Of a stretch of DNA of 16,871 nt, positions 6,960-15,167 are shown piece by piece; within the stretch, counting starts at the first letter, position 1; each line of letters starts with the position of its first letter. The stretch spans positions 1 to 16,871 of the forward strand of contig CAUYUA010000263.1 in the NCBI GenBank assembly GCA_963575675.1, read 5' to 3'. The notes beneath the pieces were generated by a model. The model was not told the origin of the DNA. It made no database searches and worked only from the letters and a program-made list of their open reading frames with translations. The DNA comes from CAUYUA01 sp963575675 (GTDB taxonomy: Bacteria > Pseudomonadota > Alphaproteobacteria > Azospirillales > Azospirillaceae). A program made the translations under genes and the position numbers.

Positions 6960-7315
6960 TTGACACCAACCTAATTATCTATGCTGTTCAGCCGGAGCAT
7001 CACGCGTTGCGCGGTTGGATAACGTCTATCATGCCATGTTGCTCGGTAATTAGTAAGGTGGAAGCCCTTGGTTATCATCATTTATCCGAATCCGGTCGGC
7101 AGGCGTTAGAAAGGGTGTTCTCTTGTTTGACAACTTATTATCCAACTGCGGCAACCTTTGAGGCGGCAATACTGTTACGGCAACGGCGCAAAATGTCATT
7201 AGGGGACGCCTTAATTGCGGCAACGGCGCTAGAACACCAGCAGACACTCGCAACAGCCAATATTACAGATTTCCGATGGATCGATACTTTGACCGTCGTC
7301 AATCCGATGGATTAG
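6953..7315 (+). CDS. vapC: VapC-like PIN-domain ribonuclease toxin
   Basis: A 120-residue PIN-domain protein, normal length for VapC. The metal-binding acidic residues are all present: Asp4 in MLIDTN, Glu37 in SKVEALGY, Asp85 in SLGDALIAATA and Asp106 in TANITDF. VapC toxins are Mg-dependent endoribonucleases that cut tRNA or rRNA until bound by VapB. The start ATG lies within the end of the antitoxin frame, giving tight coupling. It appears intact, so the pair may act as an addiction module that helps keep this decaying island in place; that role is inference. Confidence 0.88.
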   Translation: MLIDTNLIIYAVQPEHHALRGWITSIMPCCSVISKVEALGYHHLSESGRQALERVFSCLTTYYPTAATFEAAILLRQRRKMSLGDALIAATALEHQQTLATANITDFRWIDTLTVVNPMD

Positions 7316-7319
7316 CGTT

Positions 7320-7484
7320 ATGCCCAGCACCGCCACTGAAGCTTTGTTCAGGTATCGCAAAATGCGCACTATAACCGCTCACACTTACGATCATAAGAAG
7401 TCTCGGCAGGTTTATCAAGATACGCTGATATTCATCAGCGATGCTCGATTTTTACTGACTCGTTTGAGGGCGCGCAATGTCTGA
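7320..7484 (+). pseudogene. C-terminal remnant of a HEPN-domain toxin-like protein
   Basis: A 54-codon frame from ATG 7320 to the stop at 7482-7484. It contains FRYRKMRTITAHTYDHKKSR, whose R-x4-H (RTITAH) is the HEPN catalytic motif seen in HI0074-like proteins, with T in place of the common N after R. The helix QVYQDTLIFISDARFLLTRL follows, as in the family. The N-terminal ~80 residues expected for the family are missing; the frame begins just after the vapC stop, so the vapBC pair or a deletion replaced them. The stop overlaps the start of the MNT gene by eight bases, the usual HEPN-MNT operon layout. Confidence 0.65.
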
Positions 7485-7947
7485 AATGCCTCTGATCGAT
7501 ATTCGACCGGATCACTGGGAAATTGTCCGCTCCATCCTACTTAAACACGTTCCGAACTATGAGGTCTGGGCGTTCGGCTCGCGCGCGAAATGGACAGCAA
7601 AGCCTTATTCCGATTTAGACCTCGCCATTGTTACCGATGAGCCGTTGCCTTTGGCCGTCAGCGCCGCTTTGGCTGATGACTTCTCCGAATCCGATTTGCC
7701 CTATCGGGTTGATGTGGTGGATTTATGCTCTGTAAGTGATGCACTTAAAGCTATTGTTGAGAAAGACAGAATATCGCTACTACCCTCATCGAATCCCTTA
7801 AAAACGCAAATGAATAGCTACACTTTTGCTGATCTTATAGAGATAACAAAAGACGGAGAATGGGGAGAAGGAACCCCTTCCGATGACACGCAGCCAATGC
7901 TTGTTATCAGAGGAACTGATTTTGTTAGTGCAACATGGTTTCTGTAA
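7477..7947 (+). CDS. MNT-type nucleotidyltransferase reading in frame into the HsdS N-terminus
   Basis: Residues 1-105 form a minimal nucleotidyltransferase (MNT) domain: WAFGSRAKW with Gly34-Ser35, SDLDLAI with Asp46 and Asp48, and a third acidic position in YRVDVVDL (Asp79/Asp82). This is the HI0073/MntA pattern; such proteins modify and silence the adjacent HEPN toxin. The ATG follows the HEPN remnant with an eight-base overlap. There is no stop codon after the MNT domain: the frame continues through LLPSSNPLKTQ directly into MNSYTFADLIEITKDG, the start of HsdS, and is then cut by the IS256-family element, adding VSATWFL before a stop at 7947. Whether the fusion is used, or HsdS starts separately at ATG 7810, is open; no ribosome site precedes 7810. 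Confidence 0.8.
   Translation: MSEMPLIDIRPDHWEIVRSILLKHVPNYEVWAFGSRAKWTAKPYSDLDLAIVTDEPLPLAVSAALADDFSESDLPYRVDVVDLCSVSDALKAIVEKDRISLLPSSNPLKTQMNSYTFADLIEITKDGEWGEGTPSDDTQPMLVIRGTDFVSATWFL
7916..7923 (+). repeat. Target-site duplication, left copy (CTGATTTT)
   Basis: Eight bases flanking the left end of the IS256-family element and repeated at its right end. The reading frame of hsdS continues across this octamer when one copy is kept, which fixes the boundary. Confidence 0.85.
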
Positions 7948-9331
7948 ATTCCTCTCTCTCGGGTTTCCCTGGGTGGGCAGCCTTCCACGCTTCGAGGTGT
8001 AGCTCTTTGCGCTACGGTTGCATGCCTGGAGGAACCACGGAGAGCAATTTCCCGGACGACTTCTTCGGAGTATTACTTGGAAATGTAACGAAGGAGTTGA
8101 CAGATATGGCAATGCGCGTCGTAAAACACCCCCTTGACGATGCTTATGCAGCGTTAATTGAAAATGGACTTGACGGAGCGAGCGAAGCTCTGCGCATTCT
8201 GGTTAATGAAGCAAGCAAGATCGAGCGAGCCCACTTTATGAATGCTCAATCTCACGAACGAACCGCTGAACGTACTGATTATGCCAACGGCTATAAGCAA
8301 AAGACGGTTCTAACACGCGTCGGCAACGTGACCTTCGATGTGCCTCAAGTTCGCGGTGGAGGCTTTTATCCAAGCGCGCTTGAGAAAGGATCGCGGACCG
8401 AACAAGCCGTCAATATAGCCCTGGCTGAAATGTATATTCAGGGGGTATCAACCAGAAAGGTGATAACGGTTCTTCAAGCTTTACTTGGACCGGAGATTTC
8501 AATTTCGTCGGCCCAGGTCAGCCGTGCGGCCGAAGCTCTCGACGTTGGTCTTGCGGCTTGGCGTGAACGGCCACTTGGCGAAACTCCCTATGTTTTCTTC
8601 GACGCCCGATATGAACGGGTGCGAGAAGGCGGGCATTTGGTCGATTGTGCCGTGCTGGTTGCTATCGGCATCACAACGGACGGAATTCGGCGCGTGCTCG
8701 GTGTTTCCGTCGCCTTGTCGGAAGCCGAAGTCCATTGGCGCGCCTTTATGGAGAGCTTGGTGCGGCGTGGTTTGATGGGCGTCAAAATGATCATCGCAGA
8801 CGACCATGCTGGCCTTAAAGCGGCTCGCAGAGCCGTGCTTCCCAGCGTCCCATGGCAACGCTGCCAGTTCCATTTGCAGTTGAATGCCCAAGCCTACGTC
8901 CCGAAAATCGACCAACGCAAATCTGTCGCTCAGCAAATTAAGACAATCTTCAATGCTCCTGATAAAGTCGAGGCCGAGCGTTTGCTAAAAAAATTCGTGG
9001 ATATATGGGCTAAAGACGCTCCAAAGCTTGCGCAATGGGCGGAAGAGAACCTGCCTATGGGGTTTTCGGTGTTCGAGTTGCCCCAACAATATCGCACTCG
9101 ACTAAGAACAACCAATGGACTCGAAAGGATAAACAGAGAACTCAAGCGCCGCACCCGAGTGGCTTCAATCTTTCCAAATACCGCTTCATGTCTACGATTG
9201 GTCTCTGCTCTGCTCGCTGAGTGTGACGAAGAGTGGATGTCAGGAAAAATGTATCTCAACCTGAAAGGGTAATTCGCTCGTCGCCTGAAAAAGTTGTCTG
9301 GAAAAATTTACAGAAAAGTTGTTGCACAGCC
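7924..9331 (+). mobile_element. IS256-family insertion sequence (1408 bp) inserted in hsdS
   Basis: The ends are imperfect inverted repeats: left GTTAGTGCAACATGGTTTCT..., right (reversed) GGCTGTGCAACAACTTTTCT..., with GTGCAACA and TTTCTGTAAATT shared. An 8-bp direct duplication flanks it. It carries one complete transposase with all catalytic residues. Size, duplication length and transposase type all fit the IS256 family. The very outer three bases differ between the two ends, so the left end may have drifted or the boundary may be off by a few bases. Confidence 0.92.
8106..9272 (+). CDS. IS256-family (Mutator-type) transposase
   Basis: A 388-residue DDE transposase that cuts and pastes or copies its element. 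The start ATG 8106 is chosen over upstream in-frame codons because AAGGAG lies nine bases before it and the residues before it (from 7935) are not protein-like. Catalytic residues are visible: Asp166 in YVFFDARYE, Asp232 in MIIADDHAG, and Glu340 in TTNGLERINRELKRR. The family CQFHLQLNAQAYVP segment lies between the second Asp and the Glu. The early ERTDYANGYKQKTV and TRVGNVTFDVPQVRGGGFYP are also typical. The frame is unbroken, so the element may still be mobile. Confidence 0.95.
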   Translation: MAMRVVKHPLDDAYAALIENGLDGASEALRILVNEASKIERAHFMNAQSHERTAERTDYANGYKQKTVLTRVGNVTFDVPQVRGGGFYPSALEKGSRTEQAVNIALAEMYIQGVSTRKVITVLQALLGPEISISSAQVSRAAEALDVGLAAWRERPLGETPYVFFDARYERVREGGHLVDCAVLVAIGITTDGIRRVLGVSVALSEAEVHWRAFMESLVRRGLMGVKMIIADDHAGLKAARRAVLPSVPWQRCQFHLQLNAQAYVPKIDQRKSVAQQIKTIFNAPDKVEAERLLKKFVDIWAKDAPKLAQWAEENLPMGFSVFELPQQYRTRLRTTNGLERINRELKRRTRVASIFPNTASCLRLVSALLAECDEEWMSGKMYLNLKG

Positions 9332-9339
9332 CTGATTTT
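9332..9339 (+). repeat. Target-site duplication, right copy (CTGATTTT)
   Basis: Matches 7916-7923 exactly; hsdS resumes with TCA at 9340. Confidence 0.85.
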
Positions 9340-10547
9340 TCACATGTAAGATATGGGAATATTGGGCAACTTCCTTTACGTTACATTCCTCATCGGCTTG
9401 CAATTCGAAAAACTCTTTGTACAGGGGATATTCTTTTGGAAACGGCAGGAGGAACAAAAGATCAACCCACAGGGAGAACTGTAATCTTAACTGATCGTGT
9501 TTTTCAAGAAAGTCCTCATAGGTTAACTTGCGCAAGTTTCAGTAGATTTCTTCGTGTTAAACGTGACATTGTGAATCCTTCGTACCTCTTCTGGTATCTA
9601 CAATATCTCTATAATCAAGGAGAAATGTATCAGTATCATCTCCAACACACAGGTGTGGCACGTTTTCAATACACTCAATTTGCAACAAATCAACGCGTCA
9701 ATATACCGTCCTCTAGTGTACAATTTCAAATAGTGTCGACTCTTAATACACTTGAAGATAAGATTGAGTTGAATCGGCGGATGAACGAGACGCTGGAGGC
9801 TATGGCTCGGGCGATATTCAAGGATTGGTTCGTCGATTTCGGCCCGACTCGAGCCAAGATGGAAGGCCGCGCCCCCTACCTCGCCCCGGACATCTGGTCC
9901 CTCTTCCCTGATCGCCTCGATGACGAGGGAAAGCCGGAAGGGTGGCAGTACGGAAAAGTATATGATATTGGTAAAGTTATTTGCGGGAAAACTCCGCCAA
10001 CAAATACACCAAAATATTACGGAGACGATTTGCCTTTTATTACAATTCCAGATATGCATAGTAAGATATTCGTTCTAACTTCGTCTAAAAATCTGTCTGC
10101 TTCAGGAGCTGCTTACCAATCAAATAAGACCTTACCAAAAGGCGCAATTTGTGTAAGTTGCATCGCAACGCCAGGTCTTGTTATTATAACAACGAAACCA
10201 TCGCAAACCAACCAACAAATAAACTCTGTAATTCCTTCTAACGCGGAAGAAACATTTTATTGGTATTGGATACTCAAGAATCTAGGAGAAATTATTCGTC
10301 AAGGAGGAAGCGGCGGCTCTGTTCTTTCTAATCTTAACACAAGTCGATTTTCAAATTTAGACATATTTGGTGCGTCTAACAAAATGAGAAGGTTATATCA
10401 CAAATACGCATTTTCATTTTTTTATCGCATTCAAGCAAATGAAGAAGAATCTCTTGCTCTTATCGCAATTCGAGACTTCCTTCTTCCCAAGCTAATGTCT
10501 GGGGAAATCCGAGTCAAAGACGCAGAGAAAGCTTCGGAGATGATATT

Positions 10548-10655
10548 ATGAGCAATTTACCGACTCAAGCAGAGGCCGATGCTTTGCTTGCCCTAGAAAA
10601 GTACCGGGAAAACGAAAAATCTTGGCGACTGCCCGATTTGGCGGAGGAAATTTGA
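10548..10655 (+). pseudogene. Truncated DUF6978-like protein
   Basis: A 35-codon frame beginning MSNLPTQAEADALLALEKYR and ending SWRLPDLAEEI before TGA. The start overlaps the hsdS stop (ATGA), so it is translationally coupled. The sequence LPTQAEADALLAL matches, from memory, the start of DUF6978 proteins, which are about 150 residues long and often lie between hsdS and hsdR; their function is not known to me. Only the first quarter remains. The next frame (VFLDFRRSIS near 10671-10700) could be a bit of the same gene after a frameshift, and it has been taken into the upstream extension of the rhuM frame. Confidence 0.6.
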
Positions 10656-10727
10656 CCCGTTGTCATGTTCGTATTCCTCGATTTCAGACGTTCAATATCG
10701 ACGAAATATAAAATGGAAATTGCATCT

Positions 10728-11765
10728 ATGACAAACACGATTGCTAAAGGCGAATTCATTCTTTATAAAACAGAAGATGGACGCGCCGCGATTCAACTTC
10801 GAGCCGTTGATGGCACAGTATGGCTGACTCAGGCAGAGATCGCTGCGCTGTTTGACACGTCATTACAGAATGTCAGCCTTCATCTAAAAAATATTTTTGA
10901 AGACAATGAGTTAGATCAAATTTCAGTTATCAAGGAATCCTTGATAACTGCCCCTGATCACAAGAACTATCAAATGAAACTGTATAACCTGGACGCAATT
11001 CTTGCCGTCGGCTATCGTGTGCGCAGTCCTCGCGGCAGTCAATTTCGCCGATGGGCAACAACGATCTTACATGAATATTTAGTAAAAGGTTTCTCTATAA
11101 ACGATGCAAAACTTAAAGAACCGAGTGGCATCGATTATTTTGATGAATTGCTTCAGCGTATTCGTGATATTCGAGCCTCTGAAAAACGTTTTTACCAAAA
11201 AATCCGTGACCTTTTTAAAGCGACCAGCGTTGATTATGATGGAACCGACCAGACCGCTCGAACATTCTTTGCGACTATCCAAAATAAGTTGGTGTTTGCT
11301 GTTACGGGACGAACTGCTGCTGAACTTATTGTCGAACGCGCCGATCCGGATCAACCAAATATGGCGCTAACAACTTGGAAAGGTGACGTGGTGCGTAAGG
11401 TCGACGTCACTATTTCTAAAAATTATCTCAATTCCGAAGAAATTGAATCATTGAATCGACTGACAACGATGTTCTTGGATTTTGCCGAAGATCGCGCGGC
11501 TCGACGACAGCAAACGCGCATGGCCGATTGGATCATGCAAACCGATCGCTTTCTAACCTTTAATGAACGCGAGGTATTACTCAACACAGGTCAAATTTCC
11601 CATCAGCAAATGGAAACAATTGTGTTTCAGCGTTTCGAAGAATTCAATCAGATACGCCGCTCATCAGAAGCCGCAGAAGCGGCACAAGAAGAAATGGAAG
11701 ACATTGCTCGTTTGGAAAATGACGCACGCAAACTAAAGCAAAACAAACTTAAGAATAAATTATAA
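10728..11765 (+). CDS. rhuM: RhuM-family protein (virulence_RhuM domain)
   Basis: A 345-residue protein from ATG 10728. It opens with EFILYKTEDGRAAIQLRAVDGTVWLTQAEIAALFDTSLQNVSLHLKNIF, the hallmark of RhuM proteins, which contains a helix-turn-helix-like segment. The middle (YNLDAILAVGYRVRSPRGSQFRRWATTILHEYLVKGF) is the DNA-damage-inducible/BRO-like fold, and the C-terminal part is a long charged helix region ending in lysine-rich KLKQNKLKNKL. The frame is open to 10665, but GGAA nine bases before 10728 and the end of family similarity favour the later start; ATG 10713 is possible. RhuM genes are commonly embedded in type I restriction loci between hsdS and hsdR, as here; their biochemical role is unsettled. 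Intact. Confidence 0.9.
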   Translation: MTNTIAKGEFILYKTEDGRAAIQLRAVDGTVWLTQAEIAALFDTSLQNVSLHLKNIFEDNELDQISVIKESLITAPDHKNYQMKLYNLDAILAVGYRVRSPRGSQFRRWATTILHEYLVKGFSINDAKLKEPSGIDYFDELLQRIRDIRASEKRFYQKIRDLFKATSVDYDGTDQTARTFFATIQNKLVFAVTGRTAAELIVERADPDQPNMALTTWKGDVVRKVDVTISKNYLNSEEIESLNRLTTMFLDFAEDRAARRQQTRMADWIMQTDRFLTFNEREVLLNTGQISHQQMETIVFQRFEEFNQIRRSSEAAEAAQEEMEDIARLENDARKLKQNKLKNKL

Positions 11766-11797
11766 TTTTATAGGATACTGCAAAAGGAAACCTAGTA

Positions 11798-14700
11798 ATG
11801 GCGTATCTCTCCGAAGCCGATATTGAGACTCTGGCGCTTGGGCATCTGAAGAGCCTTGGCTATGCCGTCGCTTCTGATGCTGGGATCGGCCCGGACGGGA
11901 AATCGCCGGAACGCGACTCTTATGGCGACATTGTGCTGAGAAAACGCCTCGAAGCCGCGATCCACAGATTCAATCCCTCTATTCCCGCCGAAGCGCGCGG
12001 TGATGCTCTGCGTAAATTACTTGCCACAGAGAAGCCGTCACTTGTAGAAGAAAATCGTCGCCTCCATAAGTTAATCGTCGAGGGGGTCGATGTCGAATTC
12101 TATGCTCAAGACGGAACGATTAGAGGCGATAAAGTCTATCTGATCGACTTTGACACTCCCGATGCCAATGATTGGCTGGCTGTCCGTCAGTTTACCGTGA
12201 TTGAGAACGGCCGCAACCGAAGACCCGATATTGTTCTTTTTGTCAATGGGCTGCCTATCGGCATTATTGAACTGAAAGCGCCCGGCAACGAAACGGCAAC
12301 GATTAGCGGTGCTTATAATCAGCTTCAGACATACAAAGCGCAAATCCCTTCTCTGTTCCGAACCAATGCTGTGCTGGTGGCGTCGGATGGTGTTTCGGCT
12401 CGGATCGGCTCTTTGACGGCGGACTTCGAACGCTTTATGCCGTGGCGCACGACGGACGGCAACGCTCCGGTGGCCAAAAATCAGCCGGAACTCGACACCC
12501 TCTTGAACGGCGTTTTCAAACACCGCCACATTCTGGACCTGATCCGCGATTTCACCGTCTTTGCCGACACGAAAAACGGCAAGGCAAAGATTATCGCCGG
12601 TTATCACCAATTCCATGCCGTGCAACACGCCGTCGAAAGAACCATCGAAGCGTCAGCACCCCAGGGCAACCGAAAAGTCGGCGTCATCTGGCACACTCAG
12701 GGATCAGGCAAAAGTTTGCTCATGGCCTTTTACGCAGGCAGACTGACCGCGCGATGCCCGCAACTCGAAAACCCGACAATTGTTGTTATTACCGATAGAA
12801 ACGACTTGGATGACCAACTTTTTAATACCTTTTCGATGTGCAGAGACCTAATCCGACAAACGCCAATCCAAGCAGAAAATCGCGAGCATCTGCAGTCGGC
12901 TCTAAACCGGGCTTCGGGAGGCGTGATCTTTACCACTATTCAAAAATTCTCTCCGTCAACAGGCGAGACACATTATCCGATACTCTCGGAACGGCGAAAC
13001 ATCGTCGTCATTGCCGATGAAGCGCATCGCAGCCAATATGGTTTCGGCGCAAAGTTCGGACAGAAAACCGGCGAAATTTCTTACGGTTTCGCCAAATATT
13101 TAAGAGACGCCTTGCCAAATGCCTCTTTTATTGGCTTTACCGGTACGCCGATTGAAAAAGAGGATGTCAATACGCCTGCGGTTTTCGGTGAGTATATCGA
13201 CATTTACGATATCAGCCGCGCCGTCGAAGATGGTGCCACAGTCCCAATTTATTACGAAAGCCGCCTGGCCAGAATCGCCTTGCCGGACAGTGAAAAGCCC
13301 AGAATCGACGATGAAATCGAAGATTTGACCGAAGACGAAACGCTGGGCGAACAAGAGCGCATTAAACGAAAATGGGCTACGGTAGAGGCTCTGGTCGGGT
13401 CGGAAAAACGCCTGGGAATGGTCGCCGACGATATCGTTCGACACTTCGAAGACCGCATTTCCGCTATGGACGGCAAAGCGATGATCGTGTGCATGAGCCG
13501 CCGCATTTGCGTCGCTCTCTATCAGCACATCATCAGACTCCGTCCCGACTGGCATAGTGATAGTGACACCGAAGGCACGGTCAAAATCGTCATGACCGGG
13601 ACGGCAACTGACCCGCAAGACTGGCAAGCCCACATCGGCGCCAAAGCCCGACGCGATCTTTTGGCCAAGCGTGCAAAAGACGACAAAGACCCGTTAAAAT
13701 TAGTCATTGTCCGCGATATGTGGCTGACCGGATTTGACGCTCCCGCCATGCACACCATGTACATCGACAAACCGATGAAAGGTCATGGTTTAATGCAGGC
13801 CATTGCTCGAGTTAACCGCGTGTTCCGCGACAAACCCGGCGGTCTGGTGGTGGACTATATCGGTATTGCTCAAAATCTTAAAAACGCTCTGGGCCAATAT
13901 TCCGGAGCCGATCAGCGCCAAGCCGGAATTGATACGGCCTCAGCCATCGACAAAATGCTTGAATACTATGAAATTGTTAGGGATATGTACAACGGATTTG
14001 ACTATCAACCTGGTCTAACGGGCGCGCCGTCAAGGCGGTTAACTGCGCTTGCCGAAGCCGTCGATTGGATACTTAACCTACAAAACAAAGCTGCCGCTCT
14101 GAAAACCAGCGCGGAAGACAAACGAAAAGAAAACCGCCGCTATCAAGATAATGTCCTGGGCTTATCCAAAGCTTTCGCTTTAGCTTCAGCCAGCGATCAA
14201 GCGCGGGACATTCGCGACGAGGTCGGCTTTTTTCAAGCTGTGCGAGCTGCTCTTGTTAAAACAAGCGTCGGTTCCGGAAAAAACACCTCCTCCCGCGAAT
14301 TTGCAATCCGACAAATTCTTGACCGTTCGATTGTTTCAACCGAAATCATCGATATTCTCGCTGCGGCCGGAATTCAAACTCACGATATCTCGATCTTATC
14401 CGATAGTTTTCTTGCGGAAATTCAGCTTCTTGACAAAAAGAACCTTGCTTTGGAGGCTTTGAGAAAACTGCTGAATGACGAAATCCGGTCTCGCAGCAAA
14501 ACAAACATCGTGGAAGCCAAGCGCTTTTCGGAACGGCTTGATGCCGCGATTGCTCGGTATCATACCAACGCCATCAGCACCGTCGAGGTCTTGCAAGAAC
14601 TCATCGATCTGGCAAAAGATGTGCGAGACGCCCGTAAACGCGGCGAAGAACAAGGCTTGTCACAAGACGAAATCGCTTTTTATGATGCTCTGGCAGAAAA

Positions 14701-14956
14701 TGAGAGCGCTGTTCAAGTCATGGGAAATGATTCACTTAAGATTATTGCACACGAACTGCTTATCAGCCTCAAAAACAGCATCACGGTTGATTGGTCTCAC
14801 CGAGAAAACGCCAGAGCACGGATGCGAGTCCTTGTAAAGCGCATTCTCCGTAAATATGGCTATCCTCCCGACCTTCAGGACAACGCTGTTCAGACCGTGC
14901 TTCGCCAAGCAGAAGCGTTTTCCATTCAGTGGACAAACTTAATGTCCAATGAGTAA
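11798..14956 (+). CDS. hsdR: Type I restriction enzyme subunit HsdR (nuclease and translocase)
   Basis: A 1052-residue restriction subunit that pumps DNA with ATP and cuts it when stalled. The nuclease domain has RPDIVLFVNGLPIGIIELKAPG with Asp144, Glu158 and Lys160 forming the PD...ExK active site. The helicase follows: Walker A in HTQGSGKSLLMAF near residues 300-306, motif II DEAH from residue 407, motif III FTGTPIE, and motif VI QAIARVNR. The C-terminal third is helical and carries the HsdM/S-docking region. AAAGGAAAC before ATG 11798 is a good ribosome site; the gap to rhuM is 32 bases, so it should be co-transcribed. The frame is intact. In the absence of functional HsdS it should not be able to restrict; it could work with another HsdM/HsdS set if one exists in the genome. 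Confidence 0.97.
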   Translation: MAYLSEADIETLALGHLKSLGYAVASDAGIGPDGKSPERDSYGDIVLRKRLEAAIHRFNPSIPAEARGDALRKLLATEKPSLVEENRRLHKLIVEGVDVEFYAQDGTIRGDKVYLIDFDTPDANDWLAVRQFTVIENGRNRRPDIVLFVNGLPIGIIELKAPGNETATISGAYNQLQTYKAQIPSLFRTNAVLVASDGVSARIGSLTADFERFMPWRTTDGNAPVAKNQPELDTLLNGVFKHRHILDLIRDFTVFADTKNGKAKIIAGYHQFHAVQHAVERTIEASAPQGNRKVGVIWHTQGSGKSLLMAFYAGRLTARCPQLENPTIVVITDRNDLDDQLFNTFSMCRDLIRQTPIQAENREHLQSALNRASGGVIFTTIQKFSPSTGETHYPILSERRNIVVIADEAHRSQYGFGAKFGQKTGEISYGFAKYLRDALPNASFIGFTGTPIEKEDVNTPAVFGEYIDIYDISRAVEDGATVPIYYESRLARIALPDSEKPRIDDEIEDLTEDETLGEQERIKRKWATVEALVGSEKRLGMVADDIVRHFEDRISAMDGKAMIVCMSRRICVALYQHIIRLRPDWHSDSDTEGTVKIVMTGTATDPQDWQAHIGAKARRDLLAKRAKDDKDPLKLVIVRDMWLTGFDAPAMHTMYIDKPMKGHGLMQAIARVNRVFRDKPGGLVVDYIGIAQNLKNALGQYSGADQRQAGIDTASAIDKMLEYYEIVRDMYNGFDYQPGLTGAPSRRLTALAEAVDWILNLQNKAAALKTSAEDKRKENRRYQDNVLGLSKAFALASASDQARDIRDEVGFFQAVRAALVKTSVGSGKNTSSREFAIRQILDRSIVSTEIIDILAAAGIQTHDISILSDSFLAEIQLLDKKNLALEALRKLLNDEIRSRSKTNIVEAKRFSERLDAAIARYHTNAISTVEVLQELIDLAKDVRDARKRGEEQGLSQDEIAFYDALAENESAVQVMGNDSLKIIAHELLISLKNSITVDWSHRENARARMRVLVKRILRKYGYPPDLQDNAVQTVLRQAEAFSIQWTNLMSNE

Positions 14957-15104
14957 CTTTAGCTTACAGAATCACAAGGTAGGCATAATACACAAAAGAA
15001 AAACATTGCGCCGTGCAAAAAAATACAAATTATGTTTCCAGGTGATCTGCAAAAATACCAATAATAACAGCCCCACCCTGAATATACGGTTGCCCGAAAT
15101 GAAA

Positions 15105-15107
15105 ATG
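15105..15107 (+). repeat. 3-bp target duplication (ATG), left of the IS3 element
   Basis: ATG immediately before the left inverted repeat; the same ATG follows the right end at 16371-16373, as expected for IS3-family insertion. Confidence 0.7.
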
Positions 15108-15167
15108 TGAGGTGGTCCCGGAATCCCGGACAGAATGACCGCTTAGCTAAGCTTAGATTGAGTATTT

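Larger units (their letters stand above)
7810..10551 (+). pseudogene. hsdS: hsdS, type I specificity subunit, split by an IS256-family element
   Basis: HsdS chooses the DNA sequence for the type I complex through two target-recognition domains. The 5' piece (7810-7923, 38 codons) ends in PMLVIRGTDF; the 3' piece (9340-10551, 403 codons) resumes with SHVRYGNIGQLPLRYI. Removing the element and one copy of its 8-bp duplication joins them in frame to a 441-residue protein, normal for HsdS. In the 3' piece: the rest of the first domain (GDILLETAGGTKDQPTGRT), the central conserved region (LNTLEDKIELNRRMNETLEAMARAIFKDWFVDFGP), the second domain from about 9950, and the distal conserved repeat ending IAIRDFLLPKLMSGEIRV. 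The recognition domains are clearly more AT-rich than the central conserved region. The stop overlaps the next start as ATGA. Without the intact gene, the methylase and nuclease lack a DNA-recognition subunit. Confidence 0.9.

Noticed and set aside
7935..8105. Upstream in-frame extension of the IS256 transposase
   Set aside because: The 57 extra residues are not typical of the family, lack a ribosome site and start within the terminal repeat region; ATG 8106 has AAGGAG at good spacing.
9319..9339. TTG start for the 3' part of hsdS inside the end of the insertion element
   Set aside because: The frame happens to be open there but has no ribosome site; the sequence belongs to the element end and the target duplication, so this is not a natural start.
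12071..13633. Long minus-strand frames inside hsdR
   Set aside because: They are shadows of the helicase coding sequence, with no ribosome sites and no recognisable motifs.
14957..15104. Possible small RNA or terminator after hsdR
   Set aside because: No clear stem with a T-run was found; only AT-rich sequence up to the insertion element.
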